Assembly: GCA_031769625.1 (NCBI GenBank)
Contig: JAUIMM010000534.1
Coordinates: 5,792,001-5,856,000 of the forward strand
Source of the DNA: Taudactylus pleione
Lineage: Eukaryota > Chordata > Amphibia > Anura > Myobatrachidae
DNA: 64,000 nucleotides
Direction: 5' to 3'
A model generated the notes under the pieces. It was not told the DNA's origin, searched no databases, and was given only the letters and a program-made list of their open reading frames with translations. Shown here piece by piece: positions 44,190-56,184 of the stretch; within the stretch, counting starts at the first letter, position 1, and each line of letters starts with the position of its first letter. A program made the position numbers and the translations under genes.

Positions 44190-46230
44190 CCTCAACCTGT
44201 TGGCATGTAGGTACCACCTAGCCTTATTAAAAGCCACATCCATGCTTCCTCCTAAATATTTATCTTCTTGAATAAAGGCCATCATATATATTCCTTCCAC
44301 CCTGTTCTCCAACCAGATACACTATGCAGTACTTCACCGGCAATGGGCTGAACATCTCTAGTCCCCCAGCATTGATTGTGGAGAGTTTCCTCCATACATT
44401 CTCCATATAATCCATATACCCGGCCATACGGATTTTGTAATAACAGTCCCATTGTGAGGGCTCTATCCTGCCATCATAATTAGACTGTATTATTCTGATC
44501 ATCTAGATAGTTGGGAGGTATGCCACTAGAGCCCACATCACTGAAAGGATGACTATTGGAGACTGGAAGGAGATAATGGACAGCCTAGTGATTTTCAGCA
44601 CTAGGCACATCCACGGGGAGTAGCAATGCCCCATCAGTGGCACCCCACCTTTGTAACATGACCATGCCTTCTGTCCTGATCGCCTCTAAATGCCACTTGG
44701 AAGGTATGTAGAGCTATTACTGATGGGGTCCAACCACTACCTAAACAGCAGGACCTTATAAAGCGGACAACCTTATTTTTTTACACCGTATTGACCTATT
44801 GCTCTCAGTGTAATGGATCATAGGAAAAAAAAACAGTTGTCAAATTCATGCATCAACTGACACCTCAGCGTGCCTTCGTCTTTTAGAGGTTAATGTGTAA
44901 TAATCAAAAGCTACTTTGTTATGGCAAACAAAAAGAGAAAAAGAAGATATCAAACATCTGCCGGCCCCACAGTTAGTAAAAACACTGTAATCTCTCAGTA
45001 CATCATCTTCCAGTAAGTGTTTATATGTGACTGCTTTATGTAAGAAGTATTGAAGTAATATACCGTGTGCAAACAATACAGCTAGTGTAACACAAGAATG
45101 TGCCCGAAGGTTATACAATTGCCGGTACAAATGCAAACCAGAAAATAGGGAAGAGGTAAAAGAAAAAAAGCAACATTGTAAATAAGCATTGCATCATGCT
45201 GAAGTTTACTGGAACTCATATATGTGAGAGAAAAAAACTAACCAGAAGGATTCCAGTAAAATAACTGTGATGATGAAAGAGTGATAAGAGTGCAGAGAAT
45301 TAGATGGAAAAGCTATCAGCTGTAACTATCTCATAGCAGTTAAAGAGACCTTTGTCACGTATCACAACTGTATCAGTTATTTGCATTTCATTACAATTAA
45401 ATTATTGTTAAATAGGAAAATAGAAGTGTTAGGTGTGATTATACTATTAGGTGGATAGATTAGGTGGATAGATTTTAAATACAGCAGGTTAAATACTGAC
45501 AAGGACATAGAAATGACAAAAGCATATGGCACATGTTATAGCTCCTTTATGATTGGATGCCTGGTGAATAAGGTGATATGCTTGTCCCTACAGAGTGTCC
45601 AGAAAGATGTCCTCTGCCTCTTTTGCCAGCTGGTAGGGAAGTCCTGTCTGGCAGCTGTCAGTGAAGGTGGAAAGCGTTGGAGGGTCAGAGTGATGCTCTG
45701 CATCACAGAAGTATAGTGTATGGTGGCCACAGAGCATTCAAAGGTTGAACCAACGCGTTTCGTCTCAAGACACTTTCAAGGATTCTTCTATCTTCAGTTA
45801 AATTATTGTATTTGCATCCAGTATGCTGAACCAACAATAGACCATGCACATGTGTTTTGGGGATATTTTAGCAGGTCTGACCTGTAGTGGAACACATTTC
45901 CTGTAAGGCAAGATGGCCGCAGCACTACACATAGACAGTTTTGATTCTGCTGTATGCTTTGAATAACGCAAGTGTGCCTAGATGTAGGCCAAAGCGTATA
46001 GTTTTGCACAGCAAAATGGTGGTATTTGCAAACATACAGAAGTTTGAACAGGTGGAGGGCATGCTGGAGTGTGGGGAGTAGGAACAATGGAGAATCTAGG
46101 TGTACAAGACAGCTGTAACTGATAAGTCAGAAGTCAAATACAGTAGAGGTGAAATGTGTCAATCTTTACTGAATTTGCAATCCACACAAGGATAAGCAAG
46201 GTTGGGAAGACTATTCCGTAATAGGCTATT
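44190..46230. other. Mostly non-coding; one GCGTTTCG module
   Basis: About 2 kb with no gene. The only recognisable item is CAACGCGTTTCGTCTCAAGA (45752-45771) with CTTTCAAGGATTCTTC after it, shared with transposon-like modules elsewhere. Frames below 115 codons lack domains. Confidence 0.5.
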
Positions 46231-47567
46231 GGGGGCATGTGTCAAACATTAGAAAGAGATAAAATGGAGATGTAGCCAGGGGCGTAGGGAGGGCGGTTCC
46301 AGTGGAGCGCGAGCTCCAGGTGCCGGGCAGATCAGATGTTTAACTGAAGACAGTGTCCCGGGTGGTGGCTCCAGGTGCATTGCAGCCAGGGCTCCCTGAT
46401 CGCCCCCTCCTCTGCTCCTGCCTGCACTGGATCCTGACACAGAGTACTGTGCACTGGAGCAGGGAGGAATGTTTCTGGGTGGGGGAGGCTGCATCCACGA
46501 TGGGGGGGAGTTGGAGAACTACTGTGGCTGCGCGCGGGAAGGATGGTTGTGGCCACGAGCGTGGGAAAGCTTGTAGCTGTGAGCGGGGGGGGGGTGAATT
46601 ATTGTGGCTGTGAGCCGGGGGGTTTATTGTGGGCGTGAGCGGTAATGATGCTTGTGGCCATGAGCGGGGCGAATTATTGTGGCCGCGCGCAGGGGGGGTT
46701 ATTGTGGCCGCGAGCGGGGAGGGGGATTATTGTGGCCATGGGGGGGGTTATTGTGGCCATGGGGGTGGGGATTATTGTGGCCGTGAGTTGGGGGGAGAAT
46801 TATTGTGGCTGTGAGTTGGGGGGTAGAGAGATAGATAGATTTATATTGGTGGATTTGAGTGGCAGTGCGCTGCAAGGGAGGTAGAAGGGGAAAACTGTAC
46901 ATTCACAAGCTCAACTCTCCACCTAGTTGCCTGCCTTAAGTCCTTTCCTGCCTACCAGCATGCCTCCTTACCCCCATCCAGTCCTCTCCCGCTTACCCGC
47001 ACATCTCCTCACTGGCTTCTTGCCTGACTCCAGTCCTTTCCTGCCTACCTGCCCGTCCTCCTCACCTGCCTCAAATCCACTCCCGTCTATCCACTTGTCT
47101 CCTCACCTGCCTCTAGTCCTCACCCACCTCCTGTCCTCACCCACCTACTCACCGCCTCCTCATCTGCCTCCAGTCCTTGCCTGCCTCTCCGCCTGTGACT
47201 ATCATTACTTTTGGACAAGTGCTCTCTGCAGCTGCTGCTGGCAGTGGACTGCATAAACATACATCCCCTCCCTGCCTTTATTTTATCCATGGCATGTCCT
47301 GACAGCCAGAGAACAGTAGGTAGGTTTGAGCTCCTGTTTTGGCAGATGTGGCCCACGACCACTTTGGCAAAATTCAGTAGAGGGAGGGGGCGCATAGCAA
47401 TAGCATGCTCCGGGCACCATGACTTCATGCTACTCCTCTGGATGTAGCCCATAGCAACCAAACAATTTCTGTCATTTTATAGACTGTATGTCCTAGATAA
47501 ATGATAGAAGCTGATTGGTTGCTATCTCCACTTTATCTCTCTCTATGGATTGATACATCTTCCCCTA
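46231..47567. mobile_element. MITE split by a hAT insertion
   Basis: GGGGGCATGTGTCAAACATT on the left and GATTGATACATCTTCCCCTA on the right are inverse-like ends, and the interior GAGATAAAATGGAGA / CACTTTATCTCTCTC pairs. The two halves are separated by the element at 46277-47440. Confidence 0.7.
46277..47440. mobile_element. hAT element carrying G-rich and C-rich minisatellites
   Basis: GATGTAGC is duplicated exactly at 46269-46276 and 47441-47448 around ends CAGGGGCGTAGGG and ATGCTACTCCTCTG. Inside, 46505-46830 is a G-rich array (GAATTATTGTGGCCGCGAGC type units, about 36 bp) and 46920-47200 a pyrimidine-rich array (CTCCTCACCTGCCTCTAGTC type). No transposase is encoded. Confidence 0.9.
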
Positions 47568-47834
47568 TATCTAAAATGCACAGAGATGTTGTAGATCATT
47601 GAGCTACAGGAACTCTGTTTAAAGTCTGGTCACAGTGTATTTTGAAAACAAGCACAAGAGATTTACTTCTAGGCTACATAATACTAAGGCCGGTATTCAA
47701 TTAGTCCTGGCAATTTTAATGGTGAATAAAACAGGACTTACCGCATTTTTTTGCCTTTGGGCAATTCAATTAGATCCTGTTTTATTCGCCCAAACAACTA
47801 TACACATATGTCTGTGACCTTATCACAGATCCTA
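47568..47834. other. Short non-coding spacer with MITE scrap
   Basis: GGTATTCAATTAGTCCTGGC and the inverse-like CAATTAGATCCTGTTTTATT suggest a 100-bp foldback near 47693-47800. Confidence 0.4.
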
Positions 47835-48635
47835 TGGGGCATATACAATTGGGCGCAAGGTTTAGCGAGGTAAAAACCTTGCGCCCCTCACACCCAATTT
47901 AGAAATACCGCGGGTATGCACGCTCCCGATACCTGTGGTATTCAATTCCAAAAATACTGGTCGCAGGGTTTTCAGTACTGAAAACTCTGCGCCGCGTAAT
48001 TTTCTAAAATAAAAAAAAATTCAATTACCTTGCCGGGGGTCTCCAGTGGTCTCCACGGCTCCCGGTGGCCTCCCCTCTCTCTTCTTACTGGAGAGGGGGC
48101 TGCTGGGAGTCCCAGGGGCTCCTGGGAGGCTCCAGGGGCTGGTGGGAGGGGCAAGGGCTGCTGGGAGATGTAGTTCTCCCAGCGCCCATTCCGGGGGTCC
48201 TCACATACACTTCGGGGGCTCACTGACAGTGACACACACACACACATCATACACACTTACATACACCACACACCACACACACTGACATACTCACTACTGC
48301 TGCAGAAGAGCCGGCTCCCGACGCTGGATGAAGAAGACAGCGCTGTAGGAGGTAAGCAATTAAGGACTAATTAAGCTCATTGGATACTTCCAATTGCTTA
48401 ACTAGTCCTCAGGGGGGGTGCCGCGGGGGTGTCAGAGCAAGTCCCGGTGATTTAACCTAAAATCATCGATTTTATGAAAAATCACGCTTGCTCAGGGGGT
48501 GTGTGAAAAAAAAACACCTGACGCGTGTTTTAATAAAAACACGCACCTAATAGAACAGCAAAAAACCTGCACCTGCAGGAAAAACCTCACAGGTGCGGGT
48601 TTTTTGCTATTCTCGCAGCCTATTGAACATGCCCC
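47835..48635. mobile_element. MITE with GGGGCAT ends and TA flanks
   Basis: TGGGGCATATACAATTGGG on the left and the inverse-like CCTATTGAACATGCCCC on the right are flanked by TA. Inside are a CA-rich tract (48230-48290) and a strong hairpin near 48550-48615 (AGCAAAAAACCTGCACCTG pairing with CAGGTGCGGGTTTTTTGCT). Confidence 0.7.
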
Positions 48636-48639
48636 TATG

Positions 48640-49095
48640 TGTTTTCACGGTTGCAATCGCGAAGAAAACCATCAGTCATCTGGGACAAGTCTTATATTTA
48701 TTAGGCTTTCTTACCAATGAATCACATTAACTTTAAATTATCCCACCTAGGTTTCCTTTAAAATATAAAAAAAACTAAAATAAACCTAGGAAAAAAAAAG
48801 TGTTTGTTTTTTTTAAGTGTTACTGGTCTTTTAAACTGTTTAATCAGGAAAGAATGGTTTAGATTTAAAAACCACAATTTCCTTTTATCATGTATAGGAG
48901 GATAAGACTACTTGCTTGCTAAGTACTTCATTTTGTTATCATCAGAGAAATGATTGGGTACTGAATGTGTTTTGTGGGTGGTTATCACTATTTACATAGA
49001 TTAGGAAAGTTTCCCATATGCTGTTGTATTATTAAATTCTAGGAAAACACTGAAATGTGGGTAACATCGGTGTGAGTCTAATCAGTACAATAAAT
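48640..49095. other. AT-rich non-coding stretch
   Basis: Nothing recognised. Confidence 0.5.
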
Positions 49096-49473
49096 TAGAG
49101 ATGTGCGCAGATCCCCATGTTTTGGTTCTAAATCATTGTTGTATTTTGGTTTTGGCAAAACCACCCTCAAGTGTTTTGGTTTGATTTTGATTTTGGATTT
49201 CTTTAAAAATTGTACAGCTAAAATCATGTTACTTAACCCTGTTTTGTTCCTATAGCATTAGTAACATCAATAACATTTATTTCCATTGATTCCATTGATA
49301 TCCTTACTGCACCTAAAATCACAAGGGAGGGAGTTAAATGCAATCCTAAATACGCAAAATCCATTTTTTAGATCCAAGAACCGTACTTGGCAAGAAGACC
49401 CGAGTCGGGATTCTGTTCTACTGGGTACCCAAAAGTTCAGGTGTTTTCTGCAAATTTGAACCATTCATCTCTA
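49096..49473. mobile_element. hAT MITE
   Basis: TAGAGATGTGCGCAGATCC and GAACCATTCATCTCTA are inverse-like ends. CAATAAAT (49088-49095) and AAATAAAT (49474-49481) match at seven of eight bases. Confidence 0.8.
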
Positions 49474-49481
49474 AAATAAAT

Positions 49482-49940
49482 AGATTCGTCATCCTCACTT
49501 AAATGTGTATTTTCATTTAGATTGAATATTTGCAAATCAAATCAAATTATTACAACATGTTAACCTATAGCTAGATTTTAAGTATTAGAAAATGTGAACC
49601 AGGATTGCTCAGGGTGAAACTGTTACACTATTTAAAGTTATTAACCACACAGTACAATTCCTGGCAGAATCGTGCCCTTGTGCAATATATAAAAATATTT
49701 ACAAATGTGGTGTATGTGTGTCTGAGGTCAGTTACCACTGGCATTACATTCTTGCTGTTACTAGCATTGATTTTATTACACAAGTAAAAGCATGTAAATA
49801 GTACATATGGGGATAAAATCTATTTTTTTCAGAAGCCCCGTACCTTTTATTTACACCTGCGGTTACTATAGAAGTGGAGGCACGGCTCCTGTTTACTTTT
49901 GTTCATTACCAGTGAATTTCCTCCTTTGTCAAACACATTA
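49482..49940. other. Non-coding stretch
   Basis: No gene, repeat or element end recognised. Confidence 0.5.
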
Positions 49941-50114
49941 TGGGGTAGATGTACTAAGCCTTGGAGATAGATAAAGTGGAGAGAGATCAATTACCAACCA
50001 ATCAGCTCCTAACTGTCATTTTTCAAACACATCCTGTAACATGACAGGAGCTGATTGGCTGGTACTTTATCTCTCTCCACTTTATCTCTCTACAAGGCTT
50101 AGTACATTTCTCCC
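49941..50114. mobile_element. Intact short MITE, reference for the nest at 2723
   Basis: TGGGGTAGATGTACTAAGCC and GGCTTAGTACATTTCTCCC are inverse ends with TA at each side. The central AATCAGCTCCTAACTGTCAT pairs with ATGACAGGAGCTGATT. It is uninterrupted, unlike the copy at 2723-3694. Confidence 0.85.
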
Positions 50115-50257
50115 TATCCAGGTATACTTTTCACATACATGGTCACTGGTCTTTTGTACTTACCACCAATGGACAAACTCCCTGGGACTGATGCAGAAAT
50201 GTGTGTAAATTATTCTAAAAAGAATAAGCAAAGAAATATGGTGAATTTCCACACATA

Positions 50258-51583
50258 GGGCCTGATTCAGAGATGGACCCATTGCCAATGTGTACACAGT
50301 TATAGATTATCAGTGCTCTGTGCATGAGTCACACAGTGCATGCGTCAAGTTTTATTATCATTGTCACTCGCAGTGAGGCTTTATTCACAAAGTGATTGAT
50401 AGGCAGGGACCGCTTGTGGGCAGCAATGGGGGGGGGTGATGACTCAAACGCAGGTGTGATGCGACCATTTTCAGGGTGTGTATCTGCCAGCAACTGTGAT
50501 CCCGTACGAAGTTAAAATGGCTCCACCGTCTCAGTTCTGCTAGGGCTACTCAGAAGGTCGATAATCGACGAATCTGTGACCAAGCTGCATCTTTGTACTC
50601 AGTCATTTGGATTTGTGAAGCCGCCAGTGGGCATCTCAATACAAATCCCGGCGGCTGCAACATTTGCATATTTTCGCACAAGCAGTGGGGTCCCTCCCCG
50701 TGGTGTCACCTGGTGCAGGGAGGGATGCTGTGAGGCGTGGCCTCACAGAAATGGGCGTGGACACGTGGGAAGGGGCATGACCTCACTGTCTGAACCCTGT
50801 AGTCCCGACTCCCATGCTTTTTACTGGGGTGGGCCTGGGAGGGGGGGTGCAGGAGGTGCGGACTGCACTGTGTTCAGTGCCGGCTCCCTCACAGTGTCAG
50901 GAGCCAAGTGCTGCACTTAATACTACAGTGCAGTACCTGGCACCTGTCACTGAGGGGTGTCTGCACCTTGGGGGTCACCCCTTGGCGAGTGACACCCAGG
51001 TGCGGCCGGCACCCACCTTGTGACGCCACTGCGCACAAGCACTGCGTACAGATTTGTCTGACTCAGAGGTGGAGGTATCTATTGCCAGAGCGGCAACTGC
51101 AATAATATGCAAATGCTGGTATCAGCCCATCCCCTGGTGTAGTACCCTGCGTCTGAGTGTACAAGGACTGAGATGCCCTCTTTCTGCATCTCTGCGTGCT
51201 GTAATACTGCCAGTGATTCTTTAGACGCCACCATCACCCTCACCATCGACACTTAAACAAGCCCAATGGCAGGTGCAGCTTCTTTGATAGACTGTGGTCT
51301 CTGTGGCTGCGGCTGTGCTTTCGGGAATGCAGCCGCTTGCACTGATGCCCATAAGACTGATTCTTTTGTGTTCACTTCTAGCCACTTCCCAGTCTCCGCA
51401 CATGAACGCCCATAACATGTTTTTATACCGTCTGTCCTGAGCGCAGCAGCAACTTTGTACGTACTCTGTGTAACGAACGCTCAAAGGGGCTTTCTGAATT
51501 TTTTGCGCAGTTGCAAATAATTGCTCAACTACATGAACATCGGCATTGTGTATGTATTGTTTGTGCGCCTCTGACTCAGCCCC
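50258..51583. mobile_element. Larger GATTCAGA-ended element with nested hAT MITE
   Basis: GGGCCTGATTCAGAG and CTCTGACTCAGCCCC are flanked by ATA at 50255-50257 and 51584-51586. Parts of the interior (AACGCAGGTGTG, TTTCAGGGTGTGTAT) resemble the 2816-3384 element, so they form a sub-family. No transposase is seen, even after discounting the nested hAT. Confidence 0.7.
50683..51031. mobile_element. hAT MITE nested in 50258-51583
   Basis: CAGTGGGGTCCCTCCCCGTG and ACCTTGTGACGCCACTG are its ends. The 8-bp duplication CGCACAAG is exact at 50675-50682 and 51032-51039. Confidence 0.9.
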
Positions 51584-51981
51584 ATAGGCGGAACCATACA
51601 AACTTTGAAATGTGTCTGCAACTCTGCATCAGCAGCATAGGAGTCTGGTTTGCGGTAAGTCAGCATCATCAGGCTGTATTTGCATCTGTACTGTAGCAAG
51701 TGTGAAAGATGCTCCTACTGACAGATGTCTTTGTGCATTTCTGCAGGCCTGCATTAGCTGCACTTGTATAAGCACACATATACTGTAGGGATGGCCATTG
51801 AATGGCCCACCATTGATGGTGTCATCTGTGTTTAAAATCGATAGCAGTAAACCATTGATGGGAATCGTATCACTGCAGTAGGTCACAGGAATAATATTGT
51901 AATGTTCCAAATATGCGCAATCAATGACTGCAGCCTAGGGGAGACTTTTAAGAGGTTCCTCATTTGCCCTCTAAGAAAACA

Positions 51982-53442
51982 TACAAATAAACAAAGTCAA
52001 GTATCACCCTTTGGCGCTGCCACACAATGTCTCCTTATATTTCCAAAATGGAACCACAATGAGATCCTCTGTATGTAAATCTTCCAGGATTTATTCCTCA
52101 AGATGTGTGAAATTCCAATTCTGCTTCCTTTGCATCAATATCTCAAAAAAGAGAAACCAAACAAAGTGCAATAATGATATTAAAATTACACTTATAATGG
52201 TGATGACAAAGGAACACTCACATGTTTCAAAATAGGTAGAAAACTTTTAGTATCTCCAGTCTGTAACACCATAGGAAATTCCAACTTCAAGTGTAGATCA
52301 ACTCAAAAAGAGAAGAATATACCAAAAATAGTGCAATACTGTATGTATTGACAGAAAATTTTATTCAGACAAAAAAAACCTCACATTTAGACAGAATAAA
52401 AACCGCTTATATATATGCATCACACCGGAAAAGCAGGATGGGGTTATCAATATAAGATGTAAATAGAAGGAAACCAGTGGTTCCGGATACCAACGTGATC
52501 CCTCCTGTAGTTCACGATTCCCCCGTCTCAGCGTTCCATGTGCGGTCACCGGCTCAATGCGTTTCGAATTGCTTGATTCTTCCTCAGGAGCATGGTGAGT
52601 AAGCATCTCCAGGGCTTTAAATACCCCTTCCAATATCCAGAAAAGAACTCAGTTTTCCCGCCTCGCCTCCGCCTCGTAGTCACCGGAAGTGCCGTTACCA
52701 GAAGTGACGTCACCGGAAGTGTCATTACCGGAAGTGACGTCACCGGAAGCAGGCACTGGCTGGGCTCTGGCTTCTGATCACCGGCGCTGGCATAATTACG
52801 TCAGCGTCAGTGCTGACTGCACTACAGACCACCAGGGAGGACGCAGCGGAGCCGCCTGTCACTCAGCAGCGCTGCGGGAGTCCTGTATCCCAGCAGCGCT
52901 GCTAAAGAATTCAGGAGATTGTACCCCACCGGTACAAAACGGTACAGCCTCTGTTGCTTTAAAAAACGGTACTGTACCGGCTATATCGGTATAGTTGGAG
53001 GGTATGCATATATATAAGCGGTTTTTATTCTGTCTAAATGTGAGTGTTTTTTTGTTTGAATAAAATTTTCTGTCAATACATACAGTATTGCACTATTTTT
53101 GGTATATTCTTCTCTTTTTGAGTTGATCTACACTTGAAGTTGGAATTTCCTATGGTGTTATAGACTGGAGATACTATACGTTTTCTACCTATTTTGAAAC
53201 ATGTGAGTGTTCCTTTGTCATCACCATTATAAGTGTCATTTTATAATCATTATTGCACTATGTTTGGTTTCTCTTTTTTGAGATATTGATGCAAAGGAAG
53301 CAGAATTGGAATTTCACACTTCTTGAGGAATAAATCCTGGAAGATTTGCATACAGAGGATCTCATTGTGGTTCCATTTTGGAAATATAAGGAGACATTGT
53401 GTGGCAGCGCCAAAGGGTGATACTTGACTTTGTTTATTTGTA
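51982..53442. mobile_element. Giant foldback element with equal 439-bp arms
   Basis: The arms 51982-52420 and 53004-53442 are inverted copies of equal length with few mismatches (from TACAAATAAACAAAGTC outward to ATGCATATATATAAGCGG inward). The 583-bp centre is GC-richer and holds a GCGTTTCG module (52556) and a 15-bp ETS/CRE tandem. TATATAAGCGG lies at the inner end of each arm, facing outward. No protein is encoded. The transposon class is unknown. Confidence 0.85.
52683..52749 (+). promoter_or_regulatory. 15-bp tandem of ETS and CRE motifs
   Basis: CCGGAAGTGCCGTTA, CCAGAAGTGACGTCA, CCGGAAGTGTCATTA and CCGGAAGTGACGTCA follow each other, then CCGGAAG. CCGGAAGT is the ETS-family core and TGACGTCA the CREB/ATF palindrome. 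The CREs are 30 bp apart. This is a plausible dense activator cluster; its activity is not shown. Confidence 0.6.
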
Positions 53443-53591
53443 GGTCACAGGAAGGCAGCAGGCCAATCAGGGAAACATCTGCGCATCTCTTCCAGTGATG
53501 AGAAGACCATCAACCTTCAGCGGCAAATCATTAATAGTTGCTAACCATCGTTGGTCAATGGCCATCCCTACTCTACTGTACTCGGCCTATG

Positions 53592-53845
53592 TTATGTTGG
53601 GTACACACTAGATGATGTGTACCCAGCCCGACATCGGCAGCGACGGGACCCGGCATCAGCAAGTGCATACACACATGCTGATGCGAGCAACAACAGAGCG
53701 ACGGCTGGGGCCATGTTGCATTTGGTAGCATGGCCCTTGCTAACGACATCCCTTGTCGGCCCGACGGAGGATGTCACTGATGACCAGCAGGAGCGTGCAT
53801 CGTTGGCAACATAGTGGATATACAGTAGACGATGTGCCCAATATA
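53592..53845. mobile_element. MITE with GTTGGGTACAC ends
   Basis: GTTGGGTACACACTAGATGA at the left and GTAGACGATGTGCCCAATA at the right are inverse-like, with internal GACGGGACC and CATGCTGATGC motifs. Frames on both strands are shadows. Boundaries are accurate to a few bases. Confidence 0.65.
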
Positions 53846-53949
53846 TAATAAGTAGGTTGTGACGACTATATGTGCGCACGGTGTTATAATAAAATTATAT
53901 GGAAAATACTTCCCAGAAATGTAGATTCTTGTAACTAGATGTCAACAGG

Positions 53950-54800
53950 TCGTTTCTCCGTGGACATGAAAAACATCAGAGATGTGTACACATCGTGTGA
54001 TATAGTACAGATAAATTTTATTCACAATGAAGAAAAAGGGTCTATATAAAAAATACGAAATATAAAAAAAATGCAATAATAAATATGCTCAATGTAACCT
54101 TCAATGATATACCAAAAAAGATATTAATATGAAGGACACGTTTTATTGTGACCTTCAATACTATTATGTCCAAAACATTAAAATATGGTATATATATATA
54201 TGGAATCCTTCAATGATATTTAATATCAAATAACCAGAAGTCCCATTTCTGAGGGCTCGTAGATATAAAGGTGGAGGTTTTCCGGATAACCTCTTATCCA
54301 CTCCTCGTCAGGGAACTCCTTATGATGTGAGTCTCACAAATCCAGTGGTCCTGTCACCAATTGCCAACGCGTTTCGAGAGACAATCTCTCTTCCTCAAGC
54401 CTTGAGAGTTAAATGTTGATAATAACTATGATGTCTAGAGAATTATTAATTATGTTGACTATATTTAAATAATCAAAACTTGTAAAGGATAATGGTTGCC
54501 GTGTTTTGATTATTTAAATATAGTCAACATAATTAATAATTCTCTATACATCACAGGTTGGTCTTGAAATAAGCTGTACATTTGCGATGGTTGATGTAAA
54601 GTTTTAACACCTTAGGTTTTGATTGTATAAAACCGCTGAGGTGAATTCCTCTCTAAGATGATTGGCTGTTCTCCCCTTAAATATGAGGCTTTTTCACACT
54701 CAAAGCATGTCTTGATAAAGGCCCAATCAGGGACGAAATGCGTTGACCAGCTAAAGAGTGTGAACAGCCTTTTCCTATTTCTTATGGATTTTAGGTAATA
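53950..54800. mobile_element. Uncharacterised element with GCGTTTCG modules and a 50-bp hairpin
   Basis: CAACGCGTTTCGAGAGACAA with CTTCCTCAAGCC (54364-54405) and, inverted, GGGACGAAATGCGTTGACC (54731-54749) bracket a hairpin with 50-bp arms 54430-54479/54503-54552 (one mismatch, 23-bp loop). Terminal repeats and target duplications could not be set, so this may be two adjacent fragments. Confidence 0.5.
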
Positions 54801-54809
54801 TGGACTCTT

Positions 54810-56100
54810 TTTGAAAACTTTTTTTTATATTTGCACGAAAGTAATTTTTCCTTTATTTTTATTGTATTTATATATTTTTGGGATATTATATGTGCTATTG
54901 ATCCTAGAGATCTTATTTTGTATTGTGGATATCAGATTGTGTCTGGGACTATTTTGGAATAATTTCTGATATTTAATGTGTTATTTTAAACTTTGGTGAA
55001 GTTTCTGTGGTGAATCTGAGATAGGCAGTCTCTTTGGAGATACATTTGTTGTATATTATATCCTCTAGTTTACAGTATGACTTCATTCTGGGCCATGCTC
55101 TCAGTCCCTCCCCAGCCGGCTGCACTTTGGGGTATTGTGCATGCACAAATTAGGAAAATTGTGCATGAGCGAACATTGCTAGGAATTTATCATCAAATGC
55201 TTTTGATGCAATGGTTAACTACTATTTCATGACAGGATTCTAATGTCCAAACCTACAGTGCAGTGTAGCCCTGCCCCCTGCTCAGACTCCACCTCCCTCT
55301 TCTCTAGATCGCTGTGCAGTTCCTTCTCTATACTACAGCTGTGATTAAAGTATAGGGGGCCCACTGAGAGAGGGGGAGCCAGGGACCCCTTACCCCCCTA
55401 ACCCATGCACCCCTTACCCCCTTAATACGTTCTACCTACCCTACTCTGTGAATTAGCAGCTCCACCATTTTGTGAGTGACAGCAATCTCACACTGTGGGA
55501 GTGCTGAATCTGCAGTTAACCACAGAGTGTGATGGCATACCATATCTGTATTGCACAAGGAACACGTCCATTAAGGCTTCAGCCTTAATGATCAGAATTG
55601 CATTGATTTTTTTAGTTTGAGTGGTAGAAATACAGTAGGTTTTGTGAAATTTCAGATCATGTCTAAGAAGCCTTTGTGGGACATGGGAAACCATAAGGTT
55701 TTTGGTCTATGGAATTTCCTTGCTTTCTTATAATTTATTAACCATCAGGATTTGGAGGAGCAAACCGGGCCACCTGCAGGGGAGAAGGGCAAAAAAATTG
55801 CACACTAGCGCGGATGGAGGAGGGGACAGTACACAAGAGGTGGTTTGGGGGTGCAGAGGGAGAGATGGCTGTGGGAGTGGGCTGCAGGTGTGTGGGGCAG
55901 TGGCAGTAGAGGGGATGCGGAGCACTGGCAGCAGCAGTGCACTGCACAGGAGCAGCAGCGAGTGACAGAGGGGCTCACTGGCGCTGGGCATGCATATGAG
56001 AAAATAAAATCAATAAGACACAGATGCATGGATGTATCAGTGAGATCCATCCATGCATCTGTGTTAAAAATTTAATATGTGTAAAATAAAAAAAAAATTA
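54810..56100. other. Non-coding stretch with one strong hairpin
   Basis: 56018-56034 and 56048-56064 (ACACAGATGCATGGATG and its complement) are perfect 17-bp arms. Overlapping 60-90 codon frames near 55700-56050 lack domains. Confidence 0.5.
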
Positions 56101-56184
56101 CGTACCCCCCACCACAGCATGACCAGCCCAGGGCTTTTTACTGCTGTTCCTAGTTGTGAAAATACAGGGTAAAAAAAGACAAAG

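Larger units (their letters stand above)
51786..53570. mobile_element. hAT MITE hosting a 1.5-kb insertion
   Basis: TAGGGATGGCCATTGA and TCAATGGCCATCCCTA are perfect 16-bp inverse ends. ATATACTG and CTCTACTG flank them (six of eight match). The middle is occupied by a later insertion flanked by a 14-bp repeat, GTAGGTCACAGGAA, at 51878-51891 and 53440-53453. Confidence 0.75.
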
